The notes: a model not told the origin generated them from the letters alone. A DNA stretch of 64,000 nucleotides from Candidatus Avimuribaculum pullicola (GCA_018716295.1 DVKC01000030.1:62001-126000), one strand, 5' to 3'. Positions 26,736-36,651 are shown, counted from the first letter of the stretch. Program-made: numbers and translations.

Positions 26736-28268
26736 ATGGAGAACAACGACAAACGAGAAATCAACAAAGTTGAGGTGCGGCAATTGCAATTGGGCGACTA
26801 TGCCGAGTTGGCTCAGTCGTTCAAGCGCGTGTATGCCGATAAAGATGAATTTTGGACTTTCGACCAAATAAAGAAACTTACCGAGATTTTTCCCGAAGGG
26901 CAAGTGGTGACTGTGGTCGATGGGAAGATTGTGGGGTGCGCTTTGGCAATTATTGTCGATTACAACCTTGTAAAGGGCGACCATACTTATGCGCAAGTGA
27001 CCGGGAACGAAACATTCTGCACTCATAATCCCCATGGTAACATACTCTATGGCATCGAGGTGTTTATCCACCCCGATTACCGAGGCTTGAGGTTGGCACG
27101 GCGAATGTATGAGTATCGTAAGGACTTGTGCGAAACGCTCAATTTGAAAGCTATAATGTTTGGCGGGCGAATACCTAACTATTACAAATATGCCGACCGC
27201 TTGCGTCCTCGCGAATATATCAACAAGGTGCGCCAACGTGAGATTTACGACCCTGTATTGACGTTCCAGCTGTCGAATGATTTCCACGTGCGCAAGGTTA
27301 TGACAAATTACCTGCCCAATGACGAGGAATCCAAGCATTATGCCACTTTGCTGCAATGGGACAACATTTATTACCAGCCGAAGCCTGAAATCATCGAGCG
27401 CAAGACGATGGTTCGCATTGGGCTTGTGCAATGGCAAATGCGGCCATATAACAGCCTTGATGATGTGTTTGAGCAAGTGGAATTTTTTGTCGATGCCGTG
27501 TCGGACTACAAGAGCGACTTTGTGTTGTTTCCCGAGTATTTCAATGCTCCTCTTATGGCAAAATATAACAACCTTGGCGAAGCACAGTCGATTAGGAAAC
27601 TTGCGAAATATACCGATGAGATACGCGAACGCTTTATCAAGCTTGCCATAAGTTACAATATAAATATTATCACGGGTAGTATGCCTTTCCTTGGCAGCGA
27701 CAATCGTTTGTTCAACGTGGGCTTCCTGTGCCGCCGTGATGGTACATACGAAACCTATGGCAAGGTTCATATTACTCCCGACGAAGCTAAAAGCTGGGGC
27801 TTGTCGGGTGGCAAGATGGTGAAAACATTTGATACCGATTGTGCCAAGATAGGCGTGCTTATATGTTATGATGTGGAATTCCCCGAACTGTCGCGACTGC
27901 TTGCCGAGGAAGGTATGCAAATTCTTTTTGTGCCATTCCTCACCGATACGCAGAATGCTTATTCGCGTGTTAAAGTGTGTGCAAGGGCCCGTGCTATTGA
28001 AAATGAATGCTTCGTTGCAATAGCTGGTTCGGTGGGTAACTTGCCGCGTGTCCACAACATGGATATACAGTATGCCCAGTCGGCAGTTTTCACGCCATGT
28101 GATTTTGCTTTCCCCACCGACGGTCGCCGTGCCGAAGCTACACCTAACACCGAGATGATACTTGTGAGTGATGTTGACCTCGACTTGCTCAACGAGCTTC
28201 ACACCTATGGTAGCGTCCGCAACCTGCGTGACCGCCGCCTCGACCTCTATGAATTGCGCAAGAAGTAG
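26736..28268 (+). CDS. GNAT acetyltransferase fused to carbon-nitrogen hydrolase (nitrilase family)
   Basis: A 510-aa fusion. The N-terminal GNAT domain (about 10-210) has acyl-CoA-binding HPDYRGLRLARRMYEYRK. The C-terminal nitrilase-superfamily domain (about 225-505) shows the Glu-Lys-Cys triad in LFPEYFNAP, YGKVHITPDE and VLICYDVEFPEL. This bifunctional architecture recurs across bacteria, but its substrate is unknown; amide or polyamine-type substrates are guesses. The ATG lies 21 bp after the lpxA terminator stem. A terminator follows. Confidence 0.9.
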   Translation: MENNDKREINKVEVRQLQLGDYAELAQSFKRVYADKDEFWTFDQIKKLTEIFPEGQVVTVVDGKIVGCALAIIVDYNLVKGDHTYAQVTGNETFCTHNPHGNILYGIEVFIHPDYRGLRLARRMYEYRKDLCETLNLKAIMFGGRIPNYYKYADRLRPREYINKVRQREIYDPVLTFQLSNDFHVRKVMTNYLPNDEESKHYATLLQWDNIYYQPKPEIIERKTMVRIGLVQWQMRPYNSLDDVFEQVEFFVDAVSDYKSDFVLFPEYFNAPLMAKYNNLGEAQSIRKLAKYTDEIRERFIKLAISYNINIITGSMPFLGSDNRLFNVGFLCRRDGTYETYGKVHITPDEAKSWGLSGGKMVKTFDTDCAKIGVLICYDVEFPELSRLLAEEGMQILFVPFLTDTQNAYSRVKVCARARAIENECFVAIAGSVGNLPRVHNMDIQYAQSAVFTPCDFAFPTDGRRAEATPNTEMILVSDVDLDLLNELHTYGSVRNLRDRRLDLYELRKK

Positions 28269-28290
28269 CAGGGTAATATAATGCAACGAT

Positions 28291-28332
28291 AAAACGAGTG
28301 GCGGAGGTTCATATCCATGCCACTCGTTTTTT
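28291..28332. terminator. Stem-loop terminator after GNAT-nitrilase gene
   Basis: AAAACGAGTGGC pairs perfectly with GCCACTCGTTTT around a 16-nt loop and continues into TTTATTATT. The flanking A and T runs make it usable from both strands; it lies between the convergent GNAT-nitrilase and recQ genes. Confidence 0.88.
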
Positions 28333-28415
28333 ATTATTGTGTATGTTCCGTTTCTTGTATTATCCGAATTATGCAAATCGAATAATGTGAATGGCATCAT
28401 CTGGGATGGTGCGGT

Positions 28416-30254
28416 TTATCCTCGGGGATGGGTGGCGAGGTAGTCGCGGACTGTGGCGGTGAATTGGAGCCAGTACATTTCGGTTTTCTTTTCGCCGATG
28501 CCGTAGAGCGAGGCAAATTCTTCGCGGGTAGTGGGGAGGTTGCGTGCTATCACATCGAGTACGCGGTCGCTGAAGACGATGTAGGGAGGCACGTGTTGTG
28601 CGCGGGCAATAGCCAGGCGGGTTTCCTTAAGCCTTTCAAATAGGCCTTTGTCGGCTGGCGGCATTTCGTCAAGGCTGGATTGCTTGGTTTGTTTCTCTTT
28701 TGTCGTAGCCGCACGTTGTGTATAAGAGAATTTCGAGAGCATCACTTGTTTCAAGCCTTTCAGTACTTCCCAGCCAAAAGGAGTGACATGCAGGTGGTTA
28801 TAATCGTCGTATGCTACATCGATAATGCCCATTTGCAACATTTGCAGCAAGTAGGCGTTCCATGTTGCGAAACTTAAGTCGCGTCCTACGCCATACGTCC
28901 GCAGTTTGTCATATCCTTTTGCGATAATATCGGTTTTCCCCGAACCCCGCAAAATGTCGATTATTGCTGTGACGCCTTCACGTTGGTTTGTGCGAACTAT
29001 CGCGCTTAGTGCCATTTGGCATAACGTGGTGGCATCGAAACGTTCGGGGGGATTAAGGCATACATCGCAGTTGCCACAGTCATGGTCGATATGTTCATTG
29101 AAGTAGCTCAGCAGTGTGCGTCGGCGGCATACGTTGCTTTCGGCATATTGCTGCATTCGCCTAAGTTTATTCATGTTCACGGCTTCTTGCCCCGAGTCTT
29201 GGGCCAAACTTTTGAGCGTAATTACATCGCCGAAAGAATAGAACATCAATGCTTCGGCTGGCATTCCGTCGCGCCCGGCACGCCCTATTTCTTGGTAATA
29301 GCATTCAATGCTCTTGGGCATGTTGCTGTGGATTACCCAGCGGACGTTGCTCTTGTTGATTCCCATGCCGAAAGCTATTGTGGCGCATACAATAGGCAAG
29401 TCGTCGTTGAGGAAAGCGGTTTGCACCTGCTCTTTTTCGGCAACAGGCATACCGGCGTGAAACGCAGCAGCGTTAAATCCCAGTGAACGTAGCCTTGTTG
29501 CCATTTTCTCGGTGTCGGTACGTCTGAGGCAGTATATGATGCCGCTTTCGCCACGATGGGCGGTTATGAAGCGAGTTATCATTTTCATTTTGTCGGTGCT
29601 GCTGATGTTGCTCACTACATTAAGCCGAATGTTGGGGCGGTCGAATGATGTCATGAACAGCCGTGCATTGGGAATGCCTAATTGCCGGCTTATATCGTCG
29701 CGAGTCAGGCGGTCGGCAGTCGCTGTCAGTGCCATTATTGGTACTGATGGAAATCGTTGCCGCAATGTGGCGAGTTGTGTATATTCGGGACGGAAGTCGT
29801 GCCCCCACTGTGATATGCAATGAGCTTCATCGATGGCGAAAAGGCTTATTTTCATTTCGCCAGACCATTGTTCAATCTCTGTCAGCAGCCGTTCGGGCGA
29901 GATGTAAAGCAATTTTATGCGTCCAGCATATACTTGTTCGATGACTTGCCGGTTGAATGAGTCGGATTGCGCACTGTTGACCGATGCCGCCGGTATTCCC
30001 ATCGCTTGCAGTGCATCGACCTGGTCTTTCATCAGGGCAAGAAGAGGCGATATGATAATCGCGCAGCCATCGGATAGCAGGGCGGGAATTTGAAAGCAAA
30101 GCGACTTGCCGCCCCCGGTCGGCATAAGAATCACTGCGTCGTTGCCTTGCATAACACATTGTATAGCCTCGAATTGCAAGGGATAAAAAGAGTTGTAGCC
30201 ATAAAAACGGCGCAGCACACCGAGGGCGCGTGGTTTCAAGTCGCTGTTGTTCAT
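28416..30254 (-). CDS. recQ: ATP-dependent DNA helicase RecQ
   Basis: A 3'-5' DNA helicase for recombination and fork repair. The 612-aa protein has Walker A MPTGGGKSLCFQ, DEAH in AIDEAHCISQWGHDFRPEY, motif VI region YYQEIGRAGRDG, a zinc-binding site (CRRRTLLSYFNEH with CGNCDVC), a winged helix, and a C-terminal HRDC domain (IARNLPTTREEFASLYGIG). The track's TTG 30269 overlaps the upstream gene's stop; ATG 30254, 11 bp after that gene, is preferred. It is co-transcribed with the sugar transferase. Confidence 0.95.
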   Translation of the reverse strand: MNNSDLKPRALGVLRRFYGYNSFYPLQFEAIQCVMQGNDAVILMPTGGGKSLCFQIPALLSDGCAIIISPLLALMKDQVDALQAMGIPAASVNSAQSDSFNRQVIEQVYAGRIKLLYISPERLLTEIEQWSGEMKISLFAIDEAHCISQWGHDFRPEYTQLATLRQRFPSVPIMALTATADRLTRDDISRQLGIPNARLFMTSFDRPNIRLNVVSNISSTDKMKMITRFITAHRGESGIIYCLRRTDTEKMATRLRSLGFNAAAFHAGMPVAEKEQVQTAFLNDDLPIVCATIAFGMGINKSNVRWVIHSNMPKSIECYYQEIGRAGRDGMPAEALMFYSFGDVITLKSLAQDSGQEAVNMNKLRRMQQYAESNVCRRRTLLSYFNEHIDHDCGNCDVCLNPPERFDATTLCQMALSAIVRTNQREGVTAIIDILRGSGKTDIIAKGYDKLRTYGVGRDLSFATWNAYLLQMLQMGIIDVAYDDYNHLHVTPFGWEVLKGLKQVMLSKFSYTQRAATTKEKQTKQSSLDEMPPADKGLFERLKETRLAIARAQHVPPYIVFSDRVLDVIARNLPTTREEFASLYGIGEKKTEMYWLQFTATVRDYLATHPRG

Positions 30255-30265
30255 ATATGCTTTTT

Positions 30266-31639
30266 TCAAAATGCGTTTTTCTCTCCCCGTATTGCATTCT
30301 TTACGGTTAAGAATATTATTTTCAAGTCAAGCATGAGATTCCAGTTTTCGGCATACCATACATCGTATTCCACACGTTTTTCCATTTGCCATAATTCACG
30401 TGTTTCGCCACGGTAGCCGTTTACTTGCGCCCAACCAGTTATGCCAGGTTTTATTGTGTGGCGTACCATGTATTTGTCGATAAGGGCACTGTAGTCTTTT
30501 GTGTGCTTGAGCATGTGTGGTCGAGGCCCAACAATCGACATGTCGCCTTTCCATACATTGAAGAATTGTGGCAGTTCATCGATACTTGTCCGTCTGAGGA
30601 AGTCACCAAAAGCTGTTTTTCGCGGGTCGTTTTCTGTGGCTTGCACACTGTCGCTGTCGTTGTTGACCTTCATTGTGCGGAATTTGTAGCAGTAAAATTC
30701 TTTGCCCCGGTAGCCTGTTCGTTTCTGCTTGAAAAATATCGGGCCTGGCGATGACAATTTGATGCCAAGGGCGATTAATGGCAATACGATGGGGGTGAAT
30801 ACTAAGACGCACGAAGAGAAAATGATGTCGAAAGTGCGCTTAATGATGCGATTAAGGGTCTTGTTGAGTGGGTTTGGACGAATGGCGAGTATAGGTACAT
30901 TGCCTATTGATTGTAATTCAAATTGTCGTTTTATCGCACTGCCGAATTGAGGCACATAGTAAAAATCCACGGCGTTGCGGTCGGCCAGTTTTATCATTCT
31001 TTGTACTACGCCATCTTCCCCGTCGGGTAGTGTACAATACATCTCGTCGATAAGGTTGTCCTTGATAAAAGCTTCCAGATTGTCTAATCCACCTTTGTAG
31101 TATTTTGTTTGCCGGGGTGTGTCGTCAAATAGCCCCATGATGCGGAATCCGTATCCGTTGTCACCAATCAGCTCATCGAGCAACCTCATTCCCACAGTGC
31201 TGCCTCCAATGATGACGGTGCGCTTGAAATTGAATCCGCGACTGCGGTAAATCTTCAACATTTGCCGTGACAACAGCCACCAAATGGAAAGTGACGGGAA
31301 GAAAATAAGGAAAAACTCAACGAATGTGAGTACACGTATGTTATCTAAGTTAAGAAACAGCAGTGATGCAAAGAATAGTATGGCGAAAAGCATTACCGAC
31401 TTGGTAGCCGTGAGCACTACACGGTCGGCAAATACTACACGACGATTGTGGATGTTGGAATATATGGAACATCCTGCGGCAAAAGTTATGTTCATCATGA
31501 ACCACACATGACGAGTAAAAAAGTCATCTGGTTCATTGTTGAACAAGTATAAAATTAAATATGTAAGGTTCAAAATCAGGAAGTCAACGAGAGTGAACAG
31601 ACCACTGATAAATTGCCCATACCTACCTTTTTTTACCAT
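30266..31639 (-). CDS. Undecaprenyl-phosphate sugar-1-phosphate transferase (WbaP/WcaJ type)
   Basis: Transfers a sugar-1-phosphate from a UDP-sugar to undecaprenyl phosphate, starting polysaccharide repeat synthesis at the inner membrane. The 457-aa protein has four N-terminal membrane helices, a CoA-binding-like domain (IIGGSTVGMRLLDELIG), then a membrane hairpin and the catalytic domain (KFRTMKV, SIDELPQFFNVWKGDMSIVGPRP). It is not next to the exopolysaccharide locus at 38 kb, which has its own transferase. recQ follows. The donor sugar is unknown. Confidence 0.9.
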   Translation of the reverse strand: MVKKGRYGQFISGLFTLVDFLILNLTYLILYLFNNEPDDFFTRHVWFMMNITFAAGCSIYSNIHNRRVVFADRVVLTATKSVMLFAILFFASLLFLNLDNIRVLTFVEFFLIFFPSLSIWWLLSRQMLKIYRSRGFNFKRTVIIGGSTVGMRLLDELIGDNGYGFRIMGLFDDTPRQTKYYKGGLDNLEAFIKDNLIDEMYCTLPDGEDGVVQRMIKLADRNAVDFYYVPQFGSAIKRQFELQSIGNVPILAIRPNPLNKTLNRIIKRTFDIIFSSCVLVFTPIVLPLIALGIKLSSPGPIFFKQKRTGYRGKEFYCYKFRTMKVNNDSDSVQATENDPRKTAFGDFLRRTSIDELPQFFNVWKGDMSIVGPRPHMLKHTKDYSALIDKYMVRHTIKPGITGWAQVNGYRGETRELWQMEKRVEYDVWYAENWNLMLDLKIIFLTVKNAIRGEKNAF

Positions 31640-32014
31640 GGTACAGAGATGCTGTTGTTTTTTTTGAATTTACAGAAAAAGTTTCACAAAATTGGCAAAG
31701 ATGGTATTTATATCCGCATTTTTCGCTAAGCAAGAAATGTGGAACACCTGTCAGCCCTTTATTCCCAAGCGATCATAAAACAGCCCCTCATAGGGATTAA
31801 ATGACACTTGGGTATGATACGACTTTTAGTGGTTCTTAATAAAAGAAACGAATTGTTGCACTTCTTTATTATTTGAGTAGGCGATTATTTCACTTGCGTG
31901 TTGTGAAAATTGCACTATACCCCGTCGTGCGATTTATTATAATGCAAGTGGTTGTCCCGTTTTTTCCAAGGGGCAACCACTTGTGAATATGTGAAAGAAA
32001 GGGAATTGCCTGTG
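31640..32014. other. Intergenic region upstream of the sugar transferase
   Basis: 375 bp without an ORF. Near 31697 a minus-strand CATCTTTGC could be the -7 box of the sugar transferase (one mismatch). A terminator-like stem lies at 31945-31983. The central part contains TTTCAC-N9-GTGAAA, but nothing else I can name. Confidence 0.4.
31945..31983 (-). terminator. Stem-loop terminator after DUF349 gene
   Basis: CAAGTGGTTG and CAACCACTTG form a perfect 10-bp stem, extended inward by CCC/GGG past one bulged base. On the minus strand it follows the DUF349 stop by about 30 bp; the tail is only weakly T-rich. Confidence 0.7.
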
Positions 32015-33922
32015 TTACAATTTCTCGTCGATCATCTTGATTTTCTGTTCAAGCAGTGCGAGTTCTTCCTTTATTTTCTGAATGCGACGTTCTACTTCCT
32101 TGAGCATCGAATTGCCACCTTTTGATTGGGCATTGAAGAAGCCAAGGTTGTTTTCGTAGGTTTTCAATTCGTTGCATTTTTGTTCGTATGCACGAACCAA
32201 GCGTTCACGTTCGCGGTAAATTTTGTCTTGGCTCGAATTGCTCAATGTTGCTTCAAATCCGCCTAATCCGCCTTGAGCTTCTTTCATGCCGAATTTTTCA
32301 AAAGCTTTTGCTGTGGCAGCTTTGTACTCGGCATAAATTTTATCCTTTTCCTTGAAAGGAACGTGGCCAATTTCTTGCCAGCGTTTCATCAGTTCGCGTA
32401 CCTTCTTTTCGCCGTCGGTTTCTGTTTCATCGGCAACAAGGGCATTGATTGCGTTGATTATTTCACGTTTTGCAGCGAGGTTGGCATGTTCGGTCTGGTG
32501 TACCGATGAAGTCTGTTTGTTTTTTTGGTCGAAGAAGTAGTCGCATGCTGCGATAAAACGTTTCCACACGCTATCGCTGTGTTTTTTCACCACTGGGCCT
32601 ATGGTCTTCCATTCGCGCTGGAGTGCTATCATTTTTTCGGTAGTTTTTTTCCAGTCGGTGGAATCTTTCAATGCTTCGGCTTGCTCGCACAGTGCAATTT
32701 TTTTCTCAAGGTTTGCTGCAAATTCTTCTTTCATAGCTTTGAAGAATTCGGCCTTGCGGGCAAAGAATTTGTCGCAAGTTGCTCTGAATCGGGCAAACAA
32801 GTCGGCATTTACTTTCCTTGAAGCAAATCCCAGTTTTTTCCACTCTTCTTGCAACCCTATGATGATTTTTGTAGCTTCGTCCCACTTGGCAAAAGACTTA
32901 AGCGAATCGATGTCGATAGCTTCGATGCGTTCGCACAGTGCGATTTTTGCTGCTTCGTTTTCTTTTTCTTTCTCTTTCCGACCTTCAAAGAATGCCTGGT
33001 ATTTCTTGTTGATTTTTGCTGAAGCTTCTTTGAATCGTGCCCACAATTCTTCTCGCACTTCTTTTGCCACTGGCCCTATTTCGCGCCACTGGTTGTGCAG
33101 GTCTTGCAGCTTGCGAAAAGCGAGTACAACATCTTCCACGCTGTCGAGTGATTCGGCTTCGGCGCAAAGTTGTTGTTTGGCTTCAAGGTTTTTCTTGAAG
33201 TCATAGTCGCGCAATTCTTTGTTCATTTTCAACAAGTCATAGAAACTTTCGGTGGCTTTCTGGTAGCTCTTCCACGTTTCGGTGACATGGGCTGCTGGCA
33301 CTTCACCAATAGCCTTAAATTCCTGTTGCAACTGCTGAATGCGGTTGTATTGCTTGTTGATATTGTCGGGGTCGCTGACAATGCTTTTGATTTCTTCAAT
33401 GATAGCCAGTTTCCTTTTCAGGTTTTCTTCTTTCTCGGCTTCTTGTTTGGCATTGTATTCAGCTCGTTTCTCTTTTATTTCGTTGAGCAATTCTTTGAAT
33501 TTTTCTTCATCGGGATCGCTTTTGGGGGCAAACGCAGTTTCTTCGTTCCCGTTTGCAACAAATTCCTCTTTCTCTGCAGCGAGTTCGGCGTTACGCAGGG
33601 AATAAAAAGCGACCTTGATGAGGTTCACGTCATCGCGAATCGATTCTATTGGTTTTTGTAATTGCGCTTCGAGAGCCGCCACCAACCCCTGCTTGTCGAG
33701 GGCCGAGTAATCGGTAGCCACCTGTTTCCCAGCAGGGTTGTCCTCGGGTGCTTGGGTATTATTGACTATCGGGGCAGAATTGTCTTCCCCGGAGTTGTTT
33801 TCTGTTACTACAGTTTCTGCGGCCTCGGTGCCAGAAGTTTCAGGCGAGTTTGCCGTGTCGGTGTTCAAGGTTAAGTCTTTTTCTTGGTTTTCACAAGCTT
33901 CAGACATTTCACGCAATTCCAT
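32015..33922 (-). CDS. DUF349-repeat coiled-coil protein
   Basis: A 635-aa protein. After an acidic low-complexity N-terminus (Glu/Asn/Thr-rich to ~75) come about five DUF349 repeats of roughly 70 residues, each built round W-x(2)-IG-V or WKxxGxA motifs (QWREIGPVAKEVREELWARF, EWKTIGPVVKKHSDSVWKRF, RWQEIGHVPFKEKDKIYAEY). It ends in a Lys/Glu coiled coil. The repeats suggest a helical scaffold; function is unproven. The start may be ATG 33922 or the internal ATG 33907 (MSEACENQ); I cannot decide. Confidence 0.85.
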   Translation of the reverse strand: MELREMSEACENQEKDLTLNTDTANSPETSGTEAAETVVTENNSGEDNSAPIVNNTQAPEDNPAGKQVATDYSALDKQGLVAALEAQLQKPIESIRDDVNLIKVAFYSLRNAELAAEKEEFVANGNEETAFAPKSDPDEEKFKELLNEIKEKRAEYNAKQEAEKEENLKRKLAIIEEIKSIVSDPDNINKQYNRIQQLQQEFKAIGEVPAAHVTETWKSYQKATESFYDLLKMNKELRDYDFKKNLEAKQQLCAEAESLDSVEDVVLAFRKLQDLHNQWREIGPVAKEVREELWARFKEASAKINKKYQAFFEGRKEKEKENEAAKIALCERIEAIDIDSLKSFAKWDEATKIIIGLQEEWKKLGFASRKVNADLFARFRATCDKFFARKAEFFKAMKEEFAANLEKKIALCEQAEALKDSTDWKKTTEKMIALQREWKTIGPVVKKHSDSVWKRFIAACDYFFDQKNKQTSSVHQTEHANLAAKREIINAINALVADETETDGEKKVRELMKRWQEIGHVPFKEKDKIYAEYKAATAKAFEKFGMKEAQGGLGGFEATLSNSSQDKIYRERERLVRAYEQKCNELKTYENNLGFFNAQSKGGNSMLKEVERRIQKIKEELALLEQKIKMIDEKL

Positions 33923-33983
33923 ATTATTCCTTTCTTTAAATTTACCACATAAACAAAATTATGTGGTTGTTTGCATTTAGCGT

Positions 33984-34012
33984 CAAATGTACGCAAATTT
34001 TTGTTATTTCAA
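33984..34012 (-). promoter_or_regulatory. Probable promoter for DUF349 gene
   Basis: On the minus strand, TTG (34010-34012), 18 bp, then TACATTTG (33984-33991). A second match, TAATTTTG, occurs closer to the gene, so which one is used is uncertain. Confidence 0.45.
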
Positions 34013-34062
34013 CTACTAATTAACGATTTTTTTTGTTGAGAGGCTGGCATATTTGTTGTCTG

Positions 34063-35304
34063 TCATATTTCAGGGCCATATAAGATAGTAGTTTCGTTGT
34101 TTGGGGCAAACAATTTTTCAGCCTCTTGTGCTACAATGTCGGTTGTAATAGAACGATATGTGTCTATTTCGCGGTTGATGTTGTTGGCATCGCCTGATAT
34201 GAGTTGGTGGTAGCACAGTTTCGATGCAATGTCGGTGTATCCTATATTTTCAAAGCATTCTTTAGAGTCGAGTTTGTTGACATATTTGTCAATTTCGTAT
34301 TGGGTTGCGTCGCCATTTGCGATTTTTCGGATTTCTTTCTGTATGGCTTCTTCGGCTTTGTCGATGCTTGCGCCGTTGGCGATTTTGCCTGTCACGACGA
34401 GTAATCCAGGGTCGATCGATCCCCAGACCGCAGCATCGAGGTCGGTGAATAAGTCGGTTTCCATAAGTATGTTCTTGAAGAAACGGGCCGAGTTGCCATT
34501 GGCCAACAGGTCGCTGATTATGTCGCAGGTGGGAAACATGTTGTCATTGCGTCCGCAAGTGTGGTATGCCTTGATTATCATGTTTTGTGGAACATTGCGG
34601 TTTATGGCAATGCGCCGTGGTGATTGTTGCCGTGGTTCGGCAGGCAGATTGCGTATAGCTGTGTGACGGTAGGGAATGTCACCAAACCATTTCTCGACAA
34701 GGCGGGCGGCATCGGCAAATTCTATGTTGCCAGTAATGCACAGCGTGGCGTTGCCTGGGGCATAGTGCGCCGCATGGAAATTGTTGATGTCATCAAGTGT
34801 AGCATTCTCAATATCGGCGAATTGCAAACCTATTGTCGGCCATCGGTAAGGGTGCGTGGTGAAGGTTGCTGCCCGTAGTACATGGCCTATGTCGCCGTAT
34901 GGGACGTTGACACATCGTTCTTTGAACTCTTCGACTACGACACCTTTTTGCACTTCGAGCGACTGTTGGGTGCACGACATGTTGGCCATGCGGTCGCTTT
35001 CGAGCCACAGGGCTGTTTCTATGTTTTGGGCTGGTAGTATGTCGTAGAAATTTGTCAAGTCGTTGGTAGTCCATGCATTGTTTTCCCCTCCGGCTTCCTG
35101 CAACGGCGTGTCGAAGTCGGGGATAGATGGAGTACCGCTAAACATCAAGTGCTCAAAAAGATGAGCCATTCCCGTGCGCCCGATTACTTCATCGCGTGCC
35201 CCCACGTTGTACATGGTGTTCACGACAACCATCTGTGTCGATGTGACACGATGGTGCAACAATAGCAATCCGTTGGGCAGACGCAGGGAATTTATATCGA
35301 TCAT
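34063..35304 (-). CDS. M16-family zinc metallopeptidase (insulinase-like)
   Basis: A 413-aa protein. GMAHLFEHLMFSG contains the inverted zinc motif HxxEH, and the later Glu ligand is probably in EVQKGVVVEEFKER, so the catalytic half is intact. The length equals one M16 pair of domains (processing-peptidase-beta type). No signal peptide is visible, which suggests a cytosolic location or an unrecognised export route. Its substrate is unknown. The cyclophilin gene lies 29 bp upstream in the same direction. Confidence 0.9.
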   Translation of the reverse strand: MIDINSLRLPNGLLLLHHRVTSTQMVVVNTMYNVGARDEVIGRTGMAHLFEHLMFSGTPSIPDFDTPLQEAGGENNAWTTNDLTNFYDILPAQNIETALWLESDRMANMSCTQQSLEVQKGVVVEEFKERCVNVPYGDIGHVLRAATFTTHPYRWPTIGLQFADIENATLDDINNFHAAHYAPGNATLCITGNIEFADAARLVEKWFGDIPYRHTAIRNLPAEPRQQSPRRIAINRNVPQNMIIKAYHTCGRNDNMFPTCDIISDLLANGNSARFFKNILMETDLFTDLDAAVWGSIDPGLLVVTGKIANGASIDKAEEAIQKEIRKIANGDATQYEIDKYVNKLDSKECFENIGYTDIASKLCYHQLISGDANNINREIDTYRSITTDIVAQEAEKLFAPNNETTILYGPEI

Positions 35305-35333
35305 CTTTGTATGGAAGAATATGTTGAAAATAA

Positions 35334-36203
35334 TTATTCAACTACTGTGGCCGAGATGATTTTAATGTCTTCATTTGGTCGGTCAGCACGGTTGGTCGGT
35401 ACTTTTTCTATAGCTTCAATTGTTGTCATTCCATCGACAATTTCACCAAATACGGTATATTGCCCGTCAAGGTGTGGAGTACCGCCAATTGTAGTGTATG
35501 CCTCGGTTTGCTCGTCGGTAAACACGAATGGATTTTTGTCGTATTCAGCTTGAGCTTTGGCAATTAGTTCATTGCTCAGGTTGTTTATTGCGGCAGTATC
35601 ACCCGACATGCGTAATTTCATTATTTCCTTTCGATATGGAATTACAAGTGTGTCGAGGATTTGCCTTATTCTCATGTTGGCAATTTGTGCTTGCATCTGG
35701 TTGAGTTGCTCTTGCGAGTAGTTGCGTCCTGTGACAATATAAAATTGTGAACCCGATGACTCTCGCTTTGGGTTTACCGAGTCGGCTTGTCGAGCGGCAG
35801 CCAATGCACCTTTCTTGTGGAAGAATTGTGGATATGCAATTTCGGCCTCGATGTTATAGCCAGGCCCGCCCGCACCGAGCATTGCGTCGGATGCGGCATT
35901 TTTTGAATCGGGGTCACCCGTTTGTATCATGAATTGATTTATGACACGGTGAAACAGCACATCGTTGTAGAAACCTTCTTTTACCAATTTCAGGAAATTG
36001 TCGCGGTGTTTGGGTGTTTCGTTGTATAATTCTACAGTGAAGTCGCCCATTGTGGTTTTGAAAGCGACTTTTGTCCGACCGTTGTCGGCATTTGTGCTGG
36101 TTTGTGTCATTGTTTTGTTATTGTTGTTTGTGTTATTGGCATTGCAGCTCAAGCATGTTACCGCCATGACGATAACTATTGAAATGATATTTAATATTTT
36201 CAT
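35334..36203 (-). CDS. Cyclophilin-type peptidyl-prolyl isomerase, lipoprotein
   Basis: A 289-aa protein. The signal peptide ends in a lipobox-like VTCLSC, so it is likely lipid-anchored in the cell envelope. The cyclophilin fold is shown by TTMGDFTVELYNETPKHRDNF, FHRVINQFMIQTGDP, SGSQFYIVTG and YTVFGEIVDGM. An insert of about 60 residues (QEQLNQMQAQIANM...) interrupts the domain, as in many Bacteroidota members. The track start is TTG 36215; ATG 36203 is used. The upstream small gene ends 8 bp away. Confidence 0.92.
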   Translation of the reverse strand: MKILNIISIVIVMAVTCLSCNANNTNNNNKTMTQTSTNADNGRTKVAFKTTMGDFTVELYNETPKHRDNFLKLVKEGFYNDVLFHRVINQFMIQTGDPDSKNAASDAMLGAGGPGYNIEAEIAYPQFFHKKGALAAARQADSVNPKRESSGSQFYIVTGRNYSQEQLNQMQAQIANMRIRQILDTLVIPYRKEIMKLRMSGDTAAINNLSNELIAKAQAEYDKNPFVFTDEQTEAYTTIGGTPHLDGQYTVFGEIVDGMTTIEAIEKVPTNRADRPNEDIKIISATVVE

Positions 36204-36211
36204 ATATTTAT

Positions 36212-36589
36212 TCAAATAATAGAAGTGGGGTATAGACGCTTATATATGCGTCGGAAGTTGTCGTTGCTTTGGCAAAGCTCGGCAGCATGTTCACGGTAGT
36301 CGTCACCCCAAATTCCCGAGATAAGGTCGGCGAGATATCTATGTTCACGGTCTTTGGCAATCGCAGCCTTTATGAGGGTGTCAATTGCCGATGCGTATTT
36401 TTGCGGGTCGATGGCATTCAAGTATCGAGCCGTGCTTACAATAAATTGACCTATATTGTCAACGGCGATGATGTTATCGACCAGTTCAGGTAAAATAGGG
36501 TCGATATTGTCGATATTGTTTGCTATATATTCATAAGTTAGCAATCCGTTAGGGTCTTTTGCTAATTTTTTCTTCAATATTTCGTCCAT
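36212..36589 (-). CDS. Conserved Bacteroidales protein of unknown function
   Basis: A 125-aa, probably all-helical soluble protein starting MDEILKKKLAKDPNGLLTY and ending NFRRIYKRLYPTSII. I recall similar uncharacterised proteins in Bacteroides but can name no domain. ATG 36589 is preferred over the track's longer form because a strong promoter (TATCTTTG at 36620-36627) lies between the two possible starts. It forms a leftward operon with the cyclophilin and possibly the M16 peptidase. Confidence 0.75.
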   Translation of the reverse strand: MDEILKKKLAKDPNGLLTYEYIANNIDNIDPILPELVDNIIAVDNIGQFIVSTARYLNAIDPQKYASAIDTLIKAAIAKDREHRYLADLISGIWGDDYREHAAELCQSNDNFRRIYKRLYPTSII

Positions 36590-36619
36590 AGAAATAATTG
36601 TGGATAATTGTTTGTGCCG

Positions 36620-36651
36620 CAAAGATAGTGCAAGGTGAGCGCAAAAGCAAA
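36620..36651 (-). promoter_or_regulatory. Promoter for the small-protein/cyclophilin operon
   Basis: On the minus strand, TTTG (36648-36651), 20 bp, then TATCTTTG (36620-36627) followed by CGG. This is a full consensus match, about 30 bp before ATG 36589. Confidence 0.75.

Noticed and set aside
26712-28400. 562-aa minus-strand ORF
   Set aside because: Antisense shadow of the GNAT-nitrilase fusion, whose catalytic motifs are all present on the plus strand.
31890-31930. TTTCAC-N9-GTGAAA palindrome as a regulator site
   Set aside because: Far from any gene start (about 250 bp upstream of the sugar transferase, downstream of DUF349) and arms are short; likely chance.
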